Below are positions 1 to 8,690 of a stretch of 64,000 nucleotides of DNA, piece after piece (position 1 is the stretch's first letter; each line of letters opens with the position of its first letter). Location: assembly GCA_024809215.1 (NCBI GenBank), contig JANUBW010000010.1, positions 285,419 through 349,418 of the forward strand, written 5' to 3'. The notes below the pieces were generated by a model. That model searched no databases. It was not told where the DNA came from and saw only the letters and a program-made list of their open reading frames with translations. Source of the DNA: Niastella sp. OAS944 (GTDB taxonomy: Bacteria > Bacteroidota > Bacteroidia > Chitinophagales > Chitinophagaceae). Position numbers and translations under genes: made by a program.

Positions 1-42
1 GACGGCGCCTTTAACATTCGCTTAGTCATGTGGTGGCAATAA
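1..42 (+). CDS. C-terminal end of an upstream gene (partial)
   Basis: The first 13 codons are open in frame 1 and end in a TAA at 40-42, encoding a tail DGAFNIRLVMWWQ. The 5' part lies outside the window. It is followed by about 70 AT-rich bases before the next start, so it could be the end of a neighbouring gene on the same strand. The reading frame is too short to identify a family and could be chance. Confidence 0.3.
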   Translation, partial: DGAFNIRLVMWWQ

Positions 43-114
43 TAGCTATCAGTTCTCATTCTATCATGCACTGCTCTTACTATATCATTCATTACTCATC
101 TAAAAATATATTGT

Positions 115-537
115 ATGGGATGGACAACATTCAACTTTAAAGGCTCACGAACCGACTTTATCAAAGAACATCTTTCATACGATCCTGACTGGGCTACGCT
201 CGTCGATCATGCAGTAGTAGGCACCGTTATTTATGCAGCCGTAAGGCTAGGGAAAAAGCATGGCCCTGTACAGGGTAAAGTAACCTGCTTGATTTATCTC
301 ACTTCAATCGACAATAAGGCCCACAACAATTTTGGGTATAAGGATATGAGCGAGGAAGTAGGGCCTTACGAATGCAACTGCCCGATGCGAATACTCAACC
401 TATTATCTCCAGTCGAAGAAATATTTAGCGAAGGCTCCAATGGCAGGAAGTGGGCCAGTGAATGGAGATCGCGTTGTGCCGCCGGAAAAAAAACGAACGG
501 TAAAAACTGCCAACAGCACCTGTATCAAACTTTTTAA
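115..537 (+). CDS. Small hypothetical protein, DUF6927-like
   Basis: A 140-residue soluble protein starting MGWTTFNFKG and containing a GYKDMSEEVGPYECNCP segment followed by an EWRSRC motif. From memory this pattern resembles the DUF6927 family of small proteins common on plasmids and integrative elements; that is recognition, not a search. No signal peptide or membrane segment is visible. The Cys pair in YECNCP and the later RSRC could bind metal, but this is speculative. It is followed 23 bp later by another small gene on the same strand, so the two probably form one transcript. Function unknown. Confidence 0.7.
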   Translation: MGWTTFNFKGSRTDFIKEHLSYDPDWATLVDHAVVGTVIYAAVRLGKKHGPVQGKVTCLIYLTSIDNKAHNNFGYKDMSEEVGPYECNCPMRILNLLSPVEEIFSEGSNGRKWASEWRSRCAAGKKTNGKNCQQHLYQTF

Positions 538-560
538 CTAATAGCAATTAATAAGCGCAT

Positions 561-743
561 ATGGCACATGCTGAGGATATATCCCGCACCATGTTATGGG
601 ATGCAATGTATGAAGCCATTCAGGCGGGCATGGCCGCCGGGATGCAAAATATTAAAACGATAGAGGGAAAGACAATCGAAGATTGGATAAAGGAATATAT
701 CGTCAATCTGATAGGGACAGAAGAAGACAACGATAGTCAGTAA
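561..743 (+). CDS. Hypothetical 60-residue protein
   Basis: Short acidic protein (MAHAEDISRT...) with predicted helical character, no membrane segment and no motif I recognise. It lies 23 bp after the DUF6927-like gene and 47 bp before the next small gene, all on the same strand, which suggests an operon of small accessory genes. The sequence is not repetitive and codon use is like its neighbours. Function unknown; co-occurrence with element-type genes is the only clue. Confidence 0.55.
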   Translation: MAHAEDISRTMLWDAMYEAIQAGMAAGMQNIKTIEGKTIEDWIKEYIVNLIGTEEDNDSQ

Positions 744-790
744 ATCTACCTACGTAAAGGAAAGAAATTATTCACCTAAAATATCACATT

Positions 791-1033
791 ATGAAACCAG
801 TAAAAATTGTGATTGAAATTAAAAATCACACCATTCAATTTGTTTTTGCAAGTGCAGCTATTCAATATGTCATTATTAATTATGATGATTTAGATAAGGG
901 GTTACATCCAATATCGGTGCCGCTGGAACCAGAGATCATACAAGAACCTTTGTTTTCATGTTATGCAGCTAGTGCCGAGGAAGATGCTCAACAAGCGGAA
1001 GTAAGAGAATCATTGAAACGCTTAAACTTTTAA
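791..1033 (+). CDS. Hypothetical 80-residue protein
   Basis: Starts MKPVKIVIEIKNHTIQF, with alternating hydrophobic residues suggesting a short beta-sheet protein, and ends in a charged helical tail (AEEDAQQAEVRESLKRLNF). No signal peptide is evident. It is the last of three small plus-strand genes and is followed directly by a strong intrinsic terminator, which supports it being the end of a real transcription unit. Function unknown. Confidence 0.55.
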   Translation: MKPVKIVIEIKNHTIQFVFASAAIQYVIINYDDLDKGLHPISVPLEPEIIQEPLFSCYAASAEEDAQQAEVRESLKRLNF

Positions 1034-1039
1034 TTTCTC

Positions 1040-1072
1040 GCTGCCGGTTGTATAGAGCCGGCAGCCTTTTTA
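1040..1072 (+). terminator. Intrinsic terminator of the small-gene operon
   Basis: An 8-bp GC-rich stem (GCTGCCGG at 1040-1047, CCGGCAGC at 1058-1065) with a 10-base loop is followed by CTTTTTAT. It begins 6 bp after the stop codon of the preceding gene. Confidence 0.8.
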
Positions 1073-1116
1073 TCTGCTTCGAGTGATCTATTGTATAATA
1101 ATTAAAAATTAAAACT

Positions 1117-1356
1117 ATGTTACACCATATATGGGAAACCTTATTTTCATCCAAAGAGTATGCGCCATGGTTGATATTTGGCGGATTAGTCATTCGTTTT
1201 ATAGTGGGAGGTAATCGCTTTGCCAGGCGAGGCGCTGGCGGTTTACAGCATTTTAGTTCCTATCCAGTAGCACTTTTCGTCAGGTTTTTTGAATTCATTG
1301 CCTCAGTTGCAGGATTAATATTGATTGTTAAGGGGGGATTGCAGCTTATACTTTAA
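1117..1356 (+). CDS. Small two-segment membrane protein
   Basis: A 79-residue protein with two likely membrane segments, one near residues 15-31 (APWLIFGGLVIRFIVGG) and one near 56-76 (FFEFIASVAGLILIVKGGL). A basic, arginine-rich stretch (RFARRGAGG) lies between them and should sit on the cytoplasmic side. It stands alone between the terminator and the convergent XRE gene. No known family recognised. Confidence 0.55.
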   Translation: MLHHIWETLFSSKEYAPWLIFGGLVIRFIVGGNRFARRGAGGLQHFSSYPVALFVRFFEFIASVAGLILIVKGGLQLIL

Positions 1357-1379
1357 TTTCCAGCTTTCAATAACGTCAA

Positions 1380-1595
1380 TTAGAAATCTGTTAGTTTTTT
1401 TAAGGGAATGTTTAAGGCACCGGCAATTGCGCATAAGGTGCTCAGCGTAGGGTCATTTTTTGCGTTTTCTATGCGCTGAATGGTGATTTTTGATAATTCA
1501 GCAGTATCAGCAAGCTCCTGCTGAGACATTCCGGCTTTCTCCCTTAGCGCCCGTAGGTGCGGTCCAAAATTTTTAATAATCACTTGATTTTTCAC
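1380..1595 (-). CDS. XRE-family helix-turn-helix regulator
   Basis: A 71-residue protein that is essentially one HTH_3/Cro-C1 domain: HLRALREKAGMSQQELAD, SKITIQRIENAKNDPTLSTL, and a closing IAGALNIPLKKL helix. This is the minimal size for the family, so it carries no sensor domain and probably acts as a dimeric repressor. A perfect 22-bp palindrome lies 32 bp upstream of its start (1627-1648), between it and the divergent sigma-factor gene, and is a good candidate for its own operator. Such stand-alone XRE proteins often control mobile elements or serve as antitoxins, but no toxin-like partner is seen here. Confidence 0.9.
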   Translation of the reverse strand: MKNQVIIKNFGPHLRALREKAGMSQQELADTAELSKITIQRIENAKNDPTLSTLCAIAGALNIPLKKLTDF

Positions 1596-1626
1596 CGCGC
1601 CAAAAATCGGCTACTAAAAATAAGAT

Positions 1627-1648
1627 TTGGATACATATATGTATCCAA
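1627..1648. promoter_or_regulatory. Perfect 22-bp palindrome, candidate XRE operator
   Basis: The dyad has arm TTGGATACATA and is perfect over 22 bases. It sits in the divergent gap between the XRE gene (start 1595, minus) and the sigma gene (start 1780, plus). A TAnnTTTG-type -7 box (TATATTTG, 1654-1661) for plus-strand transcription follows it immediately, so a bound repressor would cover that promoter. Confidence 0.65.
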
Positions 1649-1779
1649 TTTCGTATATTTGTTAGTAAAGTGATGAATTTATTTGTTTTTAAAGAGCGTT
1701 CCGGACTAAATCACCGGTATGCCTTTATTTGCCTTTCGGCTATTGTATCACAAAAATAATTCATAATAAACCCATCCTG

Positions 1780-2382
1780 ATGAAACAGCTTTCTAATGAA
1801 CTGCTGGTTAGCTTTAACGCGGGTAATGCGAATGCTTTTCAAATTGTTTTCGACCATTTTCGCATGCGGATATTCTATTTCGTGAAGAAATTAGTGAATG
1901 ACCAGCAGGTCGCCGAGGAAATAACCGCAGATACCTTTGTAAAATTGCACCAGCAGGAAAGGTATTTTTCATCTTTTGACAAAATTCAAGCGTTTTTATT
2001 TATTACTGCGAAAAATGGTTCGTTTGACCTGTTGAAATCTCGTAAAAGAGGTTATGCACTGGAGAAAGAATATATGCTTCTAAATGGCGATGAAGTCGAA
2101 ATACCAGTATTTCCTGATACTAACATCGAAGCGGACGTGCTACAGCATATTTACGATGAAATAGAAAAATTGCCACATCGTGCGAAAATTGTTTTCAAGT
2201 TGTTTTATTTGGAGGGATTGAGTCTGGCCGAAATTGCGGGGTTGATGGGGATAAGCGCCCAAACAGTAGCTAATCAGAAAGGGACCGCCTTAAGAATGCT
2301 GCGCATGAAAGTACTGGATATTCGGGCCTTGGTGATATTCCTAATACTTTGGCAAAGCAAGAACTTATTGGGCGGTAATTAA
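1780..2382 (+). CDS. ECF-type RNA polymerase sigma factor
   Basis: About 200 residues with sigma region 2 (FQIVFDHFRMRIFYFVKK, AEEITADTFVKLHQ) near residues 20-70 and a sigma region 4 helix-turn-helix (LSLAEIAGLMGISAQTVANQ) near 150-175. This is the normal size for Bacteroidota ECF sigma-70 factors. I chose ATG 1780 (MKQLSNELL) because the family starts close to region 2; the frame is open from 1729. Bacteroidota ECF genes are usually followed by a FecR-like anti-sigma gene; here the next gene is convergent RteC, so the factor is an orphan or uses a remote partner. The palindrome 130 bp upstream suggests control by the XRE protein. Confidence 0.85.
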   Translation: MKQLSNELLVSFNAGNANAFQIVFDHFRMRIFYFVKKLVNDQQVAEEITADTFVKLHQQERYFSSFDKIQAFLFITAKNGSFDLLKSRKRGYALEKEYMLLNGDEVEIPVFPDTNIEADVLQHIYDEIEKLPHRAKIVFKLFYLEGLSLAEIAGLMGISAQTVANQKGTALRMLRMKVLDIRALVIFLILWQSKNLLGGN

Positions 2383-2396
2383 TCGAGATACCTGTA

Positions 2397-3371
2397 TCAC
2401 TTATCATCATCCTGCTCCATTCGCTGAAGCAAACACAGCTTTAAATGGTCCAGGAATGGTGTTCTATTCTTTTTTCTCAGTCTAATTTCTTCGAACGTTT
2501 TATGTATAAAACTCAGGTGAACGTTCCAGCATTTACATATCATGTCTGTTAATACCATCGTATTTACGTTACCAAACGCCTTTATACTGTCCAATGCATA
2601 AATTAATTCTGCCAACTGAACTTTTTGAGCCGCCCAGACGAGATTAGTCGCACCCAGTTGCCCTGTATTAGCGGAAGGCTGAAGAAATTCCATTAACATA
2701 TCGTATGCTTTGAATCGAGCAAACCGTTGACTCATCGGTGTAGAAAGCCGTGAATCGAGCAAGGCACAATTATCTGCGAGATATTGTTCCTGATGGATGG
2801 GCCTCATAAAATACTTATCGTCCAAATAAGTCAATCCTAAACGATAATATCGATATAAGTGCAGGTGGCGTTCAAAATAAGACTGAATTCTATGTTTTTC
2901 TTTTTCATGGAACTGGGCCGACATTAGCCCCCCAATGGCGGATATGCTGCTTTCAATATGGATTAGACGTAGGTAGAAAATGAGATGACCAAACACGTCA
3001 GGAAGAACCGACTTAAAATAATATATTTCTTCCTCGCTGTTCCCAAATCCCTGTGTTAACACCAACTCGTTCAATTGATGCAACGATCGTTTAGTTATAT
3101 CAATACTTGCTGAAATGTTTTTAAAAGTAAAACCAGTTACATTCAACTGTAGAAGCTGTTGGTGCAGCTTTTCCCGAATCGCTTCTCCCTGTAGCATAAG
3201 GTGCTGATTTATGTGATAGTGATGGGTGTCGGGGAGGGCAAAATACATCAAATCATTGCTTAAGAAAGTGCCAATCAATCCCCGTAGAGAACTGATCCAT
3301 TCCCGTTTAGGCTGCTCCAATTCCAGCCACTTGCCAGAAAAAACCGTTGGCGATGGGGGTACTAACGCCAT
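2397..3371 (-). CDS. RteC-domain protein
   Basis: A 324-residue protein whose central part (YFKSVLPDVFGHLIFYLRL ... FERHLHLYRYYRLGLTYLDD ... YFMRP) matches the RteC pattern, in which a YRYYR-x-G-x-T-x-LD signature is characteristic. RteC of the Bacteroides transposon CTnDOT is a DNA-binding activator of excision genes; the family occurs mainly on integrative elements. This copy has full family length and no visible damage. It is convergent with the sigma gene (14 bp between stops) and divergent from the LytTR gene, 48 bp away, so a shared control region is possible. Its presence suggests that this part of the window is, or was, part of an integrative element. Confidence 0.8.
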   Translation of the reverse strand: MALVPPSPTVFSGKWLELEQPKREWISSLRGLIGTFLSNDLMYFALPDTHHYHINQHLMLQGEAIREKLHQQLLQLNVTGFTFKNISASIDITKRSLHQLNELVLTQGFGNSEEEIYYFKSVLPDVFGHLIFYLRLIHIESSISAIGGLMSAQFHEKEKHRIQSYFERHLHLYRYYRLGLTYLDDKYFMRPIHQEQYLADNCALLDSRLSTPMSQRFARFKAYDMLMEFLQPSANTGQLGATNLVWAAQKVQLAELIYALDSIKAFGNVNTMVLTDMICKCWNVHLSFIHKTFEEIRLRKKNRTPFLDHLKLCLLQRMEQDDDK

Positions 3372-3419
3372 GGTATATGTCTAAAATGCCATATATTTAA
3401 GTAGTAATTATCCTTAACC

Positions 3420-4112
3420 ATGAAAGGGCTAAACACAATGATTGTCGAAGATCAGAGCGCCATCCGGCGTAATATTCGCTCGATATTGGAAAAAAGTCCT
3501 AACGTCGGTAGTATAAATGAAAGTGCCGGAGTGGTCGAAACGTTGGCCATTTTAAAACAGTACCAACCGGATTTGATGTTGTTAGACATCCGCTTAAAAG
3601 ACGGTACTGCTTTCGATCTTCTCAATATTATTGGGCCTTTTAGCTTCAAAATTATTTTTCTCAGCTCTCACCAGGAATATGCCTTGAAAGCGATCAAGTT
3701 TGGGCCGCTGGATTATTTACTTAAGCCAGTGAATACAAATGAGCTACTTGACCTCTTACAGCGGGTAGCGACAAACTTTACTGGTAAAGAAAAAAACATC
3801 ATCGTCCTTTCTGATGCTGATTGTTTGCATGTAGTAAAAATTGACGATATAATGTATTGTCATAGTGATAATGGGTATACAACGTTTTACTTATCGAATG
3901 GTCAGGCCATACTAACGTCTCAACATCTCAAGGCATATGAAGACAGCCTTCCCAAAAATGTGTTTATTCGCCCCCATAAATCCTATTTAATTAACTATCA
4001 CTATTTGCAAAAATATCGCAAAGATGGTTTTTTAATTTTACGTGACGGAATGGAAATCCCTCTGGCCAGTAGAAAAAAAGAAAGTATTCTGGAATATATC
4101 AACAATTTGTAA
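3420..4112 (+). CDS. LytTR-family response regulator
   Basis: 230 residues in two domains. Residues 1-120 are a CheY-like receiver with the acidic pair E10/D11, phospho-acceptor D56 (LMLLDIRL), S82/S83 and K102 in LLKP. Residues about 135-230 are a LytTR DNA-binding domain (VVKIDDIMYCHSDNGYTTFY; FIRPHKSYLINYHYL). It regulates transcription in response to phosphorylation by the LytS-type kinase encoded 21 bp downstream, and the two form one operon. The start ATG at 3420 is right before the receiver fold. Targets are unknown. Confidence 0.92.
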   Translation: MKGLNTMIVEDQSAIRRNIRSILEKSPNVGSINESAGVVETLAILKQYQPDLMLLDIRLKDGTAFDLLNIIGPFSFKIIFLSSHQEYALKAIKFGPLDYLLKPVNTNELLDLLQRVATNFTGKEKNIIVLSDADCLHVVKIDDIMYCHSDNGYTTFYLSNGQAILTSQHLKAYEDSLPKNVFIRPHKSYLINYHYLQKYRKDGFLILRDGMEIPLASRKKESILEYINNL

Positions 4113-4133
4113 ATAAATATCCAAGTAACCGCT

Positions 4134-6050
4134 ATGCGACACTTTCTTTTTTTACTTGTTGTATTTGCAGCCTGTCAGCAAACGAATAAAATTGGACCAG
4201 CATCTCAGACAAACCTAGATACAATAACTCGTCGAATATACAAAACGGTAGAGGCCCATTGGGATAAGGATCTGTGGGATTCCGCGGGACTATATTTGAA
4301 CCAGGTGAGAGATAGTGTGCAAAAATTAAATTATGGCAAGCTAAATTATATGTGGAACCTATGTAAATCCCAACAGGCAACTATTGAAGGTTTATATGAT
4401 AGTTCTACTTATTATTTTAATACTGCTTTACAGTTTGGCAACTTCAAAGGAATTCGTACCAAAGACAGCATACATTTTTATTTAGTCTGGCAGCATTTGC
4501 TCAAAAAACAGCAGTTGTATGATAGTGCCATCCATCCCCTTAATCAGGCTTACAATATCGCCATATTACGAGACTCCACATATCTAGCTTCAATTTGTTA
4601 CGAATTAGCTCATGCATACATATCATTTGAAGACTTACCTAACACATACAAATATTTAACACAAGCCTGGAAACTCAAAGACAAAGAACCAGGACAAATC
4701 AATCAAATCGCACGGTTGTTTGTCGACTATTATGAAGCCATGAATGATATGGATTCAGCAAGTTATTTTTTGAATGCCTACGGCAATCTTCCTGGTGACG
4801 TAAGTCGGCAACCCATTTCCCGTGCCGGTTGGTACGAAACGGTAGGCGTACATTTATTAAAGAAAGGCAGATTTAAGGAAGGGTTGCAAAGCTTGTTGAT
4901 GGGAAAAAAGATTAGAGATAGTGTGGGAAACCGCAGCGGTTACACCTATAACAACTTGGGCGAAGCATATAGGCAGTTAGGTCAGTTTGACGAAGCCTAC
5001 GACTACATTGATTCCGCCATACTACTTGGCCAGAAGATAAAAAACTATCATCTTTTAGAACTAGCCTGGCGAACTAAATCGGAAGTGTATTTGAAACAAG
5101 ATCACTTGAGGAATGCATATACGGCGTTAGATTCTTCCCATACTGCTTACATGTTGCTAATGGATTCATCACTTCGCAATCATGCGCGAGAAGTGGAAAC
5201 GAAATATGCAGTCCGTGAAAAAGATAACCAAATTAAGACCTTGGAGCAAAGCAATGAGGCTAATGTGAAAATTAGAAATCAGCAACGTTTGTTGATGGCG
5301 GGAATGATAATCGGAGGTTTGTTGTTAGGAACCATTGGACTATTATTATGGAATAGAAGAAAGTTAGAAATGCAGCGAGCTGAGACAGTTCTTAAACAAC
5401 AGTTATTTCGCACACAGATGGAGCCACATTTTTTGTACAATTTTATGTCTGTCATACAAAGTTTTATTTGGCATAGCGAACCGGAAATAGCAGCCGATTA
5501 TCTGAATAAATTTTCACGCTTGATGAGGTTGAATTTCGCTAATTCCCAAAATGACTTAGTTAGCCTACACGATGAGGTAGAGGCACTGGAGAATTTTTTA
5601 TCTCTTCAGCAACTCCTGCACGATAGAAAATTTGACTATCACATTGAAACCTCCCTCCCTCATGATGCAGTGTTGGTTCCCCCAATGATTATCCAGCCGT
5701 TCGTTGAAAATGCAATCATGAATGGATTTGCAAATACTGAAAAGGGAGGCATGATAAACATTGCCTTAAAAACCGTAGATAATTTTGTTTATTGTCTAAT
5801 TGAAGATAATGGTCAGGGTTTTGCCAATGGCTTTAGAGTAAAACCAAGTTCAACAGTAATTACCCAGAAGCGATTAAATATTCTATCTCGTCAGACGGGG
5901 CGCAAGGCGAAGTTGTCTGTTATTGATCGCAGCCGGAGTAAGGAGGGGCATGGTGTAAGGGTTGAAATTTGGATGCCATACATGCAAAGGCCGTCACCTG
6001 CATACGAAAAGTTTCCTGGTGGAGTTCTGGAGCGAAATTTCACAACTTAA
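4134..6050 (+). CDS. TPR-containing LytS-type sensor histidine kinase
   Basis: 638 residues. The N terminus is a lipoprotein-like signal (FLFLLVVFAAC, Cys14). Residues about 30-370 are TPR-like helical repeats (for example YNNLGEAYRQLGQFDEAYDY) in the periplasm. One membrane segment lies near 383-403 (LLMAGMIIGGLLLGTIGLLL). The cytoplasmic part has the His_kinase motif QMEPHFLYNFMSVIQ with phospho-accepting H432, then an HATPase N box PFVENAIMNG and a G box EDNGQGF. Tandem arrangement with the LytTR gene marks them as a two-component pair. The ligand sensed by the TPR region is unknown. The lipid anchor combined with a membrane helix is typical of Bacteroidota TPR kinases. Confidence 0.9.
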   Translation: MRHFLFLLVVFAACQQTNKIGPASQTNLDTITRRIYKTVEAHWDKDLWDSAGLYLNQVRDSVQKLNYGKLNYMWNLCKSQQATIEGLYDSSTYYFNTALQFGNFKGIRTKDSIHFYLVWQHLLKKQQLYDSAIHPLNQAYNIAILRDSTYLASICYELAHAYISFEDLPNTYKYLTQAWKLKDKEPGQINQIARLFVDYYEAMNDMDSASYFLNAYGNLPGDVSRQPISRAGWYETVGVHLLKKGRFKEGLQSLLMGKKIRDSVGNRSGYTYNNLGEAYRQLGQFDEAYDYIDSAILLGQKIKNYHLLELAWRTKSEVYLKQDHLRNAYTALDSSHTAYMLLMDSSLRNHAREVETKYAVREKDNQIKTLEQSNEANVKIRNQQRLLMAGMIIGGLLLGTIGLLLWNRRKLEMQRAETVLKQQLFRTQMEPHFLYNFMSVIQSFIWHSEPEIAADYLNKFSRLMRLNFANSQNDLVSLHDEVEALENFLSLQQLLHDRKFDYHIETSLPHDAVLVPPMIIQPFVENAIMNGFANTEKGGMINIALKTVDNFVYCLIEDNGQGFANGFRVKPSSTVITQKRLNILSRQTGRKAKLSVIDRSRSKEGHGVRVEIWMPYMQRPSPAYEKFPGGVLERNFTT

Positions 6051-6079
6051 TATTTTCGCCTATTGTTAAGTCTTGATCT

Positions 6080-6113
6080 GGTAAAAATGGAAACCGGACG
6101 CCTCCCGGTTTCC
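6080..6113 (-). terminator. Hairpin terminator, minus direction
   Basis: A perfect 9-bp stem (GGAAACCGG 6089-6097, CCGGTTTCC 6105-6113) with a 7-base loop is followed on the minus strand by ATTTTTACC. It lies downstream of the minus-strand gene at 6263-6490 and 39 bp after the kinase stop, so it could serve both directions; the T-run favours minus. Confidence 0.55.
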
Positions 6114-6262
6114 AACCTTAAACCTTACATCTAGAAACCAATGCCCGGAAGCCCGGATAATATAGAAACAGTCGAAGCCTAAATATTACCACGGAAAAGA
6201 CGATTTTCTTTTAAATAAAACAACAGCGGCAGGTGACTATGTTAGTTAGTTGCTGATGAATC

Positions 6263-6490
6263 TCATTCGAAAACCCTATAAGTTTTACTCAGGGTATTAT
6301 CAAAATCTTTGCGAAGCTGTTGTGCATCTGTTTTAAAAGATTCTCGAATATTCCTTTTCTTAATTGCATCTATCGCCTCATCAAAAATGGAACTTTGACT
6401 GAATAATGCAACCACGCTTGCTACAAAACTGACATGGTAAGAAAACCTTTTTTCAGTGTTTATTTTATAGGATTGTAAATATTTCATCAT
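6263..6490 (-). CDS. Hypothetical 75-residue protein
   Basis: A small protein with a mid-region hydrophobic stretch (YHVSFVASVVALFSQ) and a charged, helical C-terminal half (KKRNIRESFKTDAQQLRKDFDNTL). It is flanked by a terminator of the preceding minus-strand gene upstream and a hairpin with a T-run downstream, which supports an independent transcript. No family recognised; coding status is moderately supported only. Confidence 0.5.
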   Translation of the reverse strand: MMKYLQSYKINTEKRFSYHVSFVASVVALFSQSSIFDEAIDAIKKRNIRESFKTDAQQLRKDFDNTLSKTYRVFE

Positions 6491-6503
6491 ATGTGCATAC
6501 GAT

Positions 6504-6543
6504 TAAAAAAAGAAGCCGTCTCAGTTCCTTTTGAGACAACTTC
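6504..6543 (-). terminator. Intrinsic terminator after the HARE-like gene
   Basis: On the minus strand an imperfect hairpin (GAAG..GTCTCA against TGAGAC..CTTC, 6512-6543) is followed by seven T residues (plus-strand A-run 6505-6511). It lies about 180 bp after the restored stop at 6725 of the frameshifted upstream gene and before the start of the small gene at 6490. Confidence 0.65.
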
Positions 6544-6724
6544 GACAACATTCACTAATAAAGTAAATGAAATAACCCATTATATTTGATAACCCTTTAG
6601 AGAAAGGGTATATCTCAAATTACAACTATTATTAAAACACCTCATTGATTATTTTGAACCAAAAAAAATCAAGTTTATTATAGTGCAATACATTTGTTGT
6701 ACAGATTTGCAATTTGCCTTCGAC

Positions 6725-8472
6725 TTACCCAACAATAACAAATTTAGGATCATATGTCTTGGATTTTAAACCGATAAGATCGCCTTCAAAGAATACGAAT
6801 AAGCTTCTGTTACGTGTATTCTTAAGTGTGCATAGCATCATGGCAGAGGATATTTCCCGATATTTCTTTACTTGTTGGAAATCTCATCCTTATGCAGGGG
6901 CTCAGGTGATCCTTCTAAACATTTTTTTGCGGCCGTTGTTAAACTTCCCCCTTTAACAGATTCATCAGTTTCTTCCCAAATTTTGAGACCAATTTTTCCT
7001 GATTTACCAAAAAAAATAAAAGTCTCTGCATTAGAACGAATTCTAGCTTGGAGCGATGCTTTTTTTATTGACAGATGTGGAGCATTATTTCTTAACTCAT
7101 CAATAATCTCGTCTAAAGTTTTTGCGGTTCCGCACTCGTTTAAAAATTTCTTCACATAGAAAAGAGCACTATGAAATTCATTGCAAAAGAAAACGATATT
7201 ATCTTGATCATCAATTGACAACTCAAGTTCATTTAACAGGAGAATTTTGCAAAAATGGGTAATTCGGTTAATTTGATCCGGATCTTCAGTTGCTGTGTAT
7301 AATTTCACTACATGATCCAAGCTCAATAAATATTTACTGTCTCTTTTTTCACAGGTAGTCTTAATAATAAATTCAAAGAATTTGTTCCAATCATATAAGC
7401 TGAGTAAATCATTTTTGACAAAGTAAACAGCGCTTAAATTCTTACGGCCGCCAAGTGTACCGATTGCCTCACATAGTAATGAGTGACTAGATTGCAACAT
7501 GACCCTCAATATTCTTGAATAAAATCCATCATTAAAATTTACACCCTCAGCAGTATTCAATTTGATGGTGTAGTCTTTGTTGAGAATAATAAAGTCGGAG
7601 TCGGGGTGATAATGATGGGGTGCATGCAGAAACAGAAAAGAAAATAACCATGAATATAATTTTATATATAGTTCCACATCTCTTTTTCGCCGGTACAAGG
7701 CCGAATTGATGTTTTTGGGATTGGCAAAATACGAAAGGAATACCTGCTTGTATTTATCACTGAAGACAAGGCCATTTTGAATAAGCAAATCTATGAGTTG
7801 AAAAAAACGAATTGTGCCATCTGTGTTGAGCACACATTCAGGATTAAATAGGTTCGTGCCGGGACCTTTTTTACTAAATAGCTGTACCGCTTTATCATAC
7901 ATTTTAGAAATAGTATGCTCTTCATCATGTTTCACAGCGGAGATGAATTTGAAAATGCACATATCGAGATCTAATAATTCGTTTGCACATTTCTTCTTCT
8001 TGGGAGCTATATTTTGACTCCAAATTGTTTTGTAAACCACACCAAACATATCACGAACCGGTATTGTTCCATTTAGTTCCGCGGTAAGGAGGTTTAGACT
8101 TTTTCTACTAATTCCCAGGATAGAAACAGCCAAAAGCTGACAAAACATTATCTTTTGTATCGGGGTTGACTTTTGTATGGCGGGATGAATATGGGCTTCG
8201 CTTTCATTTTGTCTTAAAAGGTATTTCGCACAGATGGTCGCTAATTCTAAATCAGTTGTAATACTACAACCCTTTAGCGTTCTAAATGTGTGATGTGTTT
8301 GCCAGTAGCCAATTATTTGCTGTAACGTGAGTAGGCCATAAAAGGAACACAAACATTTGGCACGGTGACTCATTGTTTCTATTAAAGCCAATTTCTCTAA
8401 ACTCATATTAATTGAGCTAGAATAACTTTGTGACAGTGTAGTCATAAATATATTGTTCCTTTTAATCAACAA
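6725..8472 (-). pseudogene. RpoA-CTD-like / double HARE-like wHTH gene with a frameshift
   Basis: The uninterrupted frame runs 8472 to 6868 (534 residues). Near residues 25-85 it has a helix-hairpin-helix-like segment resembling the RNA polymerase alpha C-terminal domain (KCLCSFYGLLTLQQIIGYW, FRTLKGCSITTDLELATIC). Near 445-500 is a HARE/RpoE-delta-like winged helix (TLDEIIDELRNNAPHLSIKK ... FIFFGKSGKIGLKIWEE). A second such unit starts (LTTAAKKCLEGSPEPLHKDEI) and is cut by a stop. In the -1 frame the unit continues without break (FQQVKKYREISS, RSLFVFFEGDLIGLKSKTYD) to TAA at 6725-6727. One T missing from the minus-strand run ATTTCC near 6878-6882 explains this. It may be a true pseudogene, a sequencing error or programmed frameshifting. 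The middle is unrecognised. A DNA-binding role is likely; the cellular role is unknown. Confidence 0.65.
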
Positions 8473-8690
8473 ATATCAAAAATGTCTTTTAAAAATAAAA
8501 TTGACCAAACTCAATATATAATTAATTTCTATTTTAGTGCAGTGATTTTGCTGTGCAGATTTGCAGACTTGGGCACTCAAATATTTAAATTGCTGTCGAC
8601 TGAATCAATATATGCTTGAAAAAGCGATTTATGTAACTTCTTTCAAAAATATCATGTGAATTTTTATCTTATTCTTGATAGCTGTATTTA

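Noticed and set aside
6714..7159. Plus-strand frames at 6714-6956 and 6872-7159
   Set aside because: They lie opposite the restored end of the frameshifted HARE-like gene, whose sequence explains the region better.
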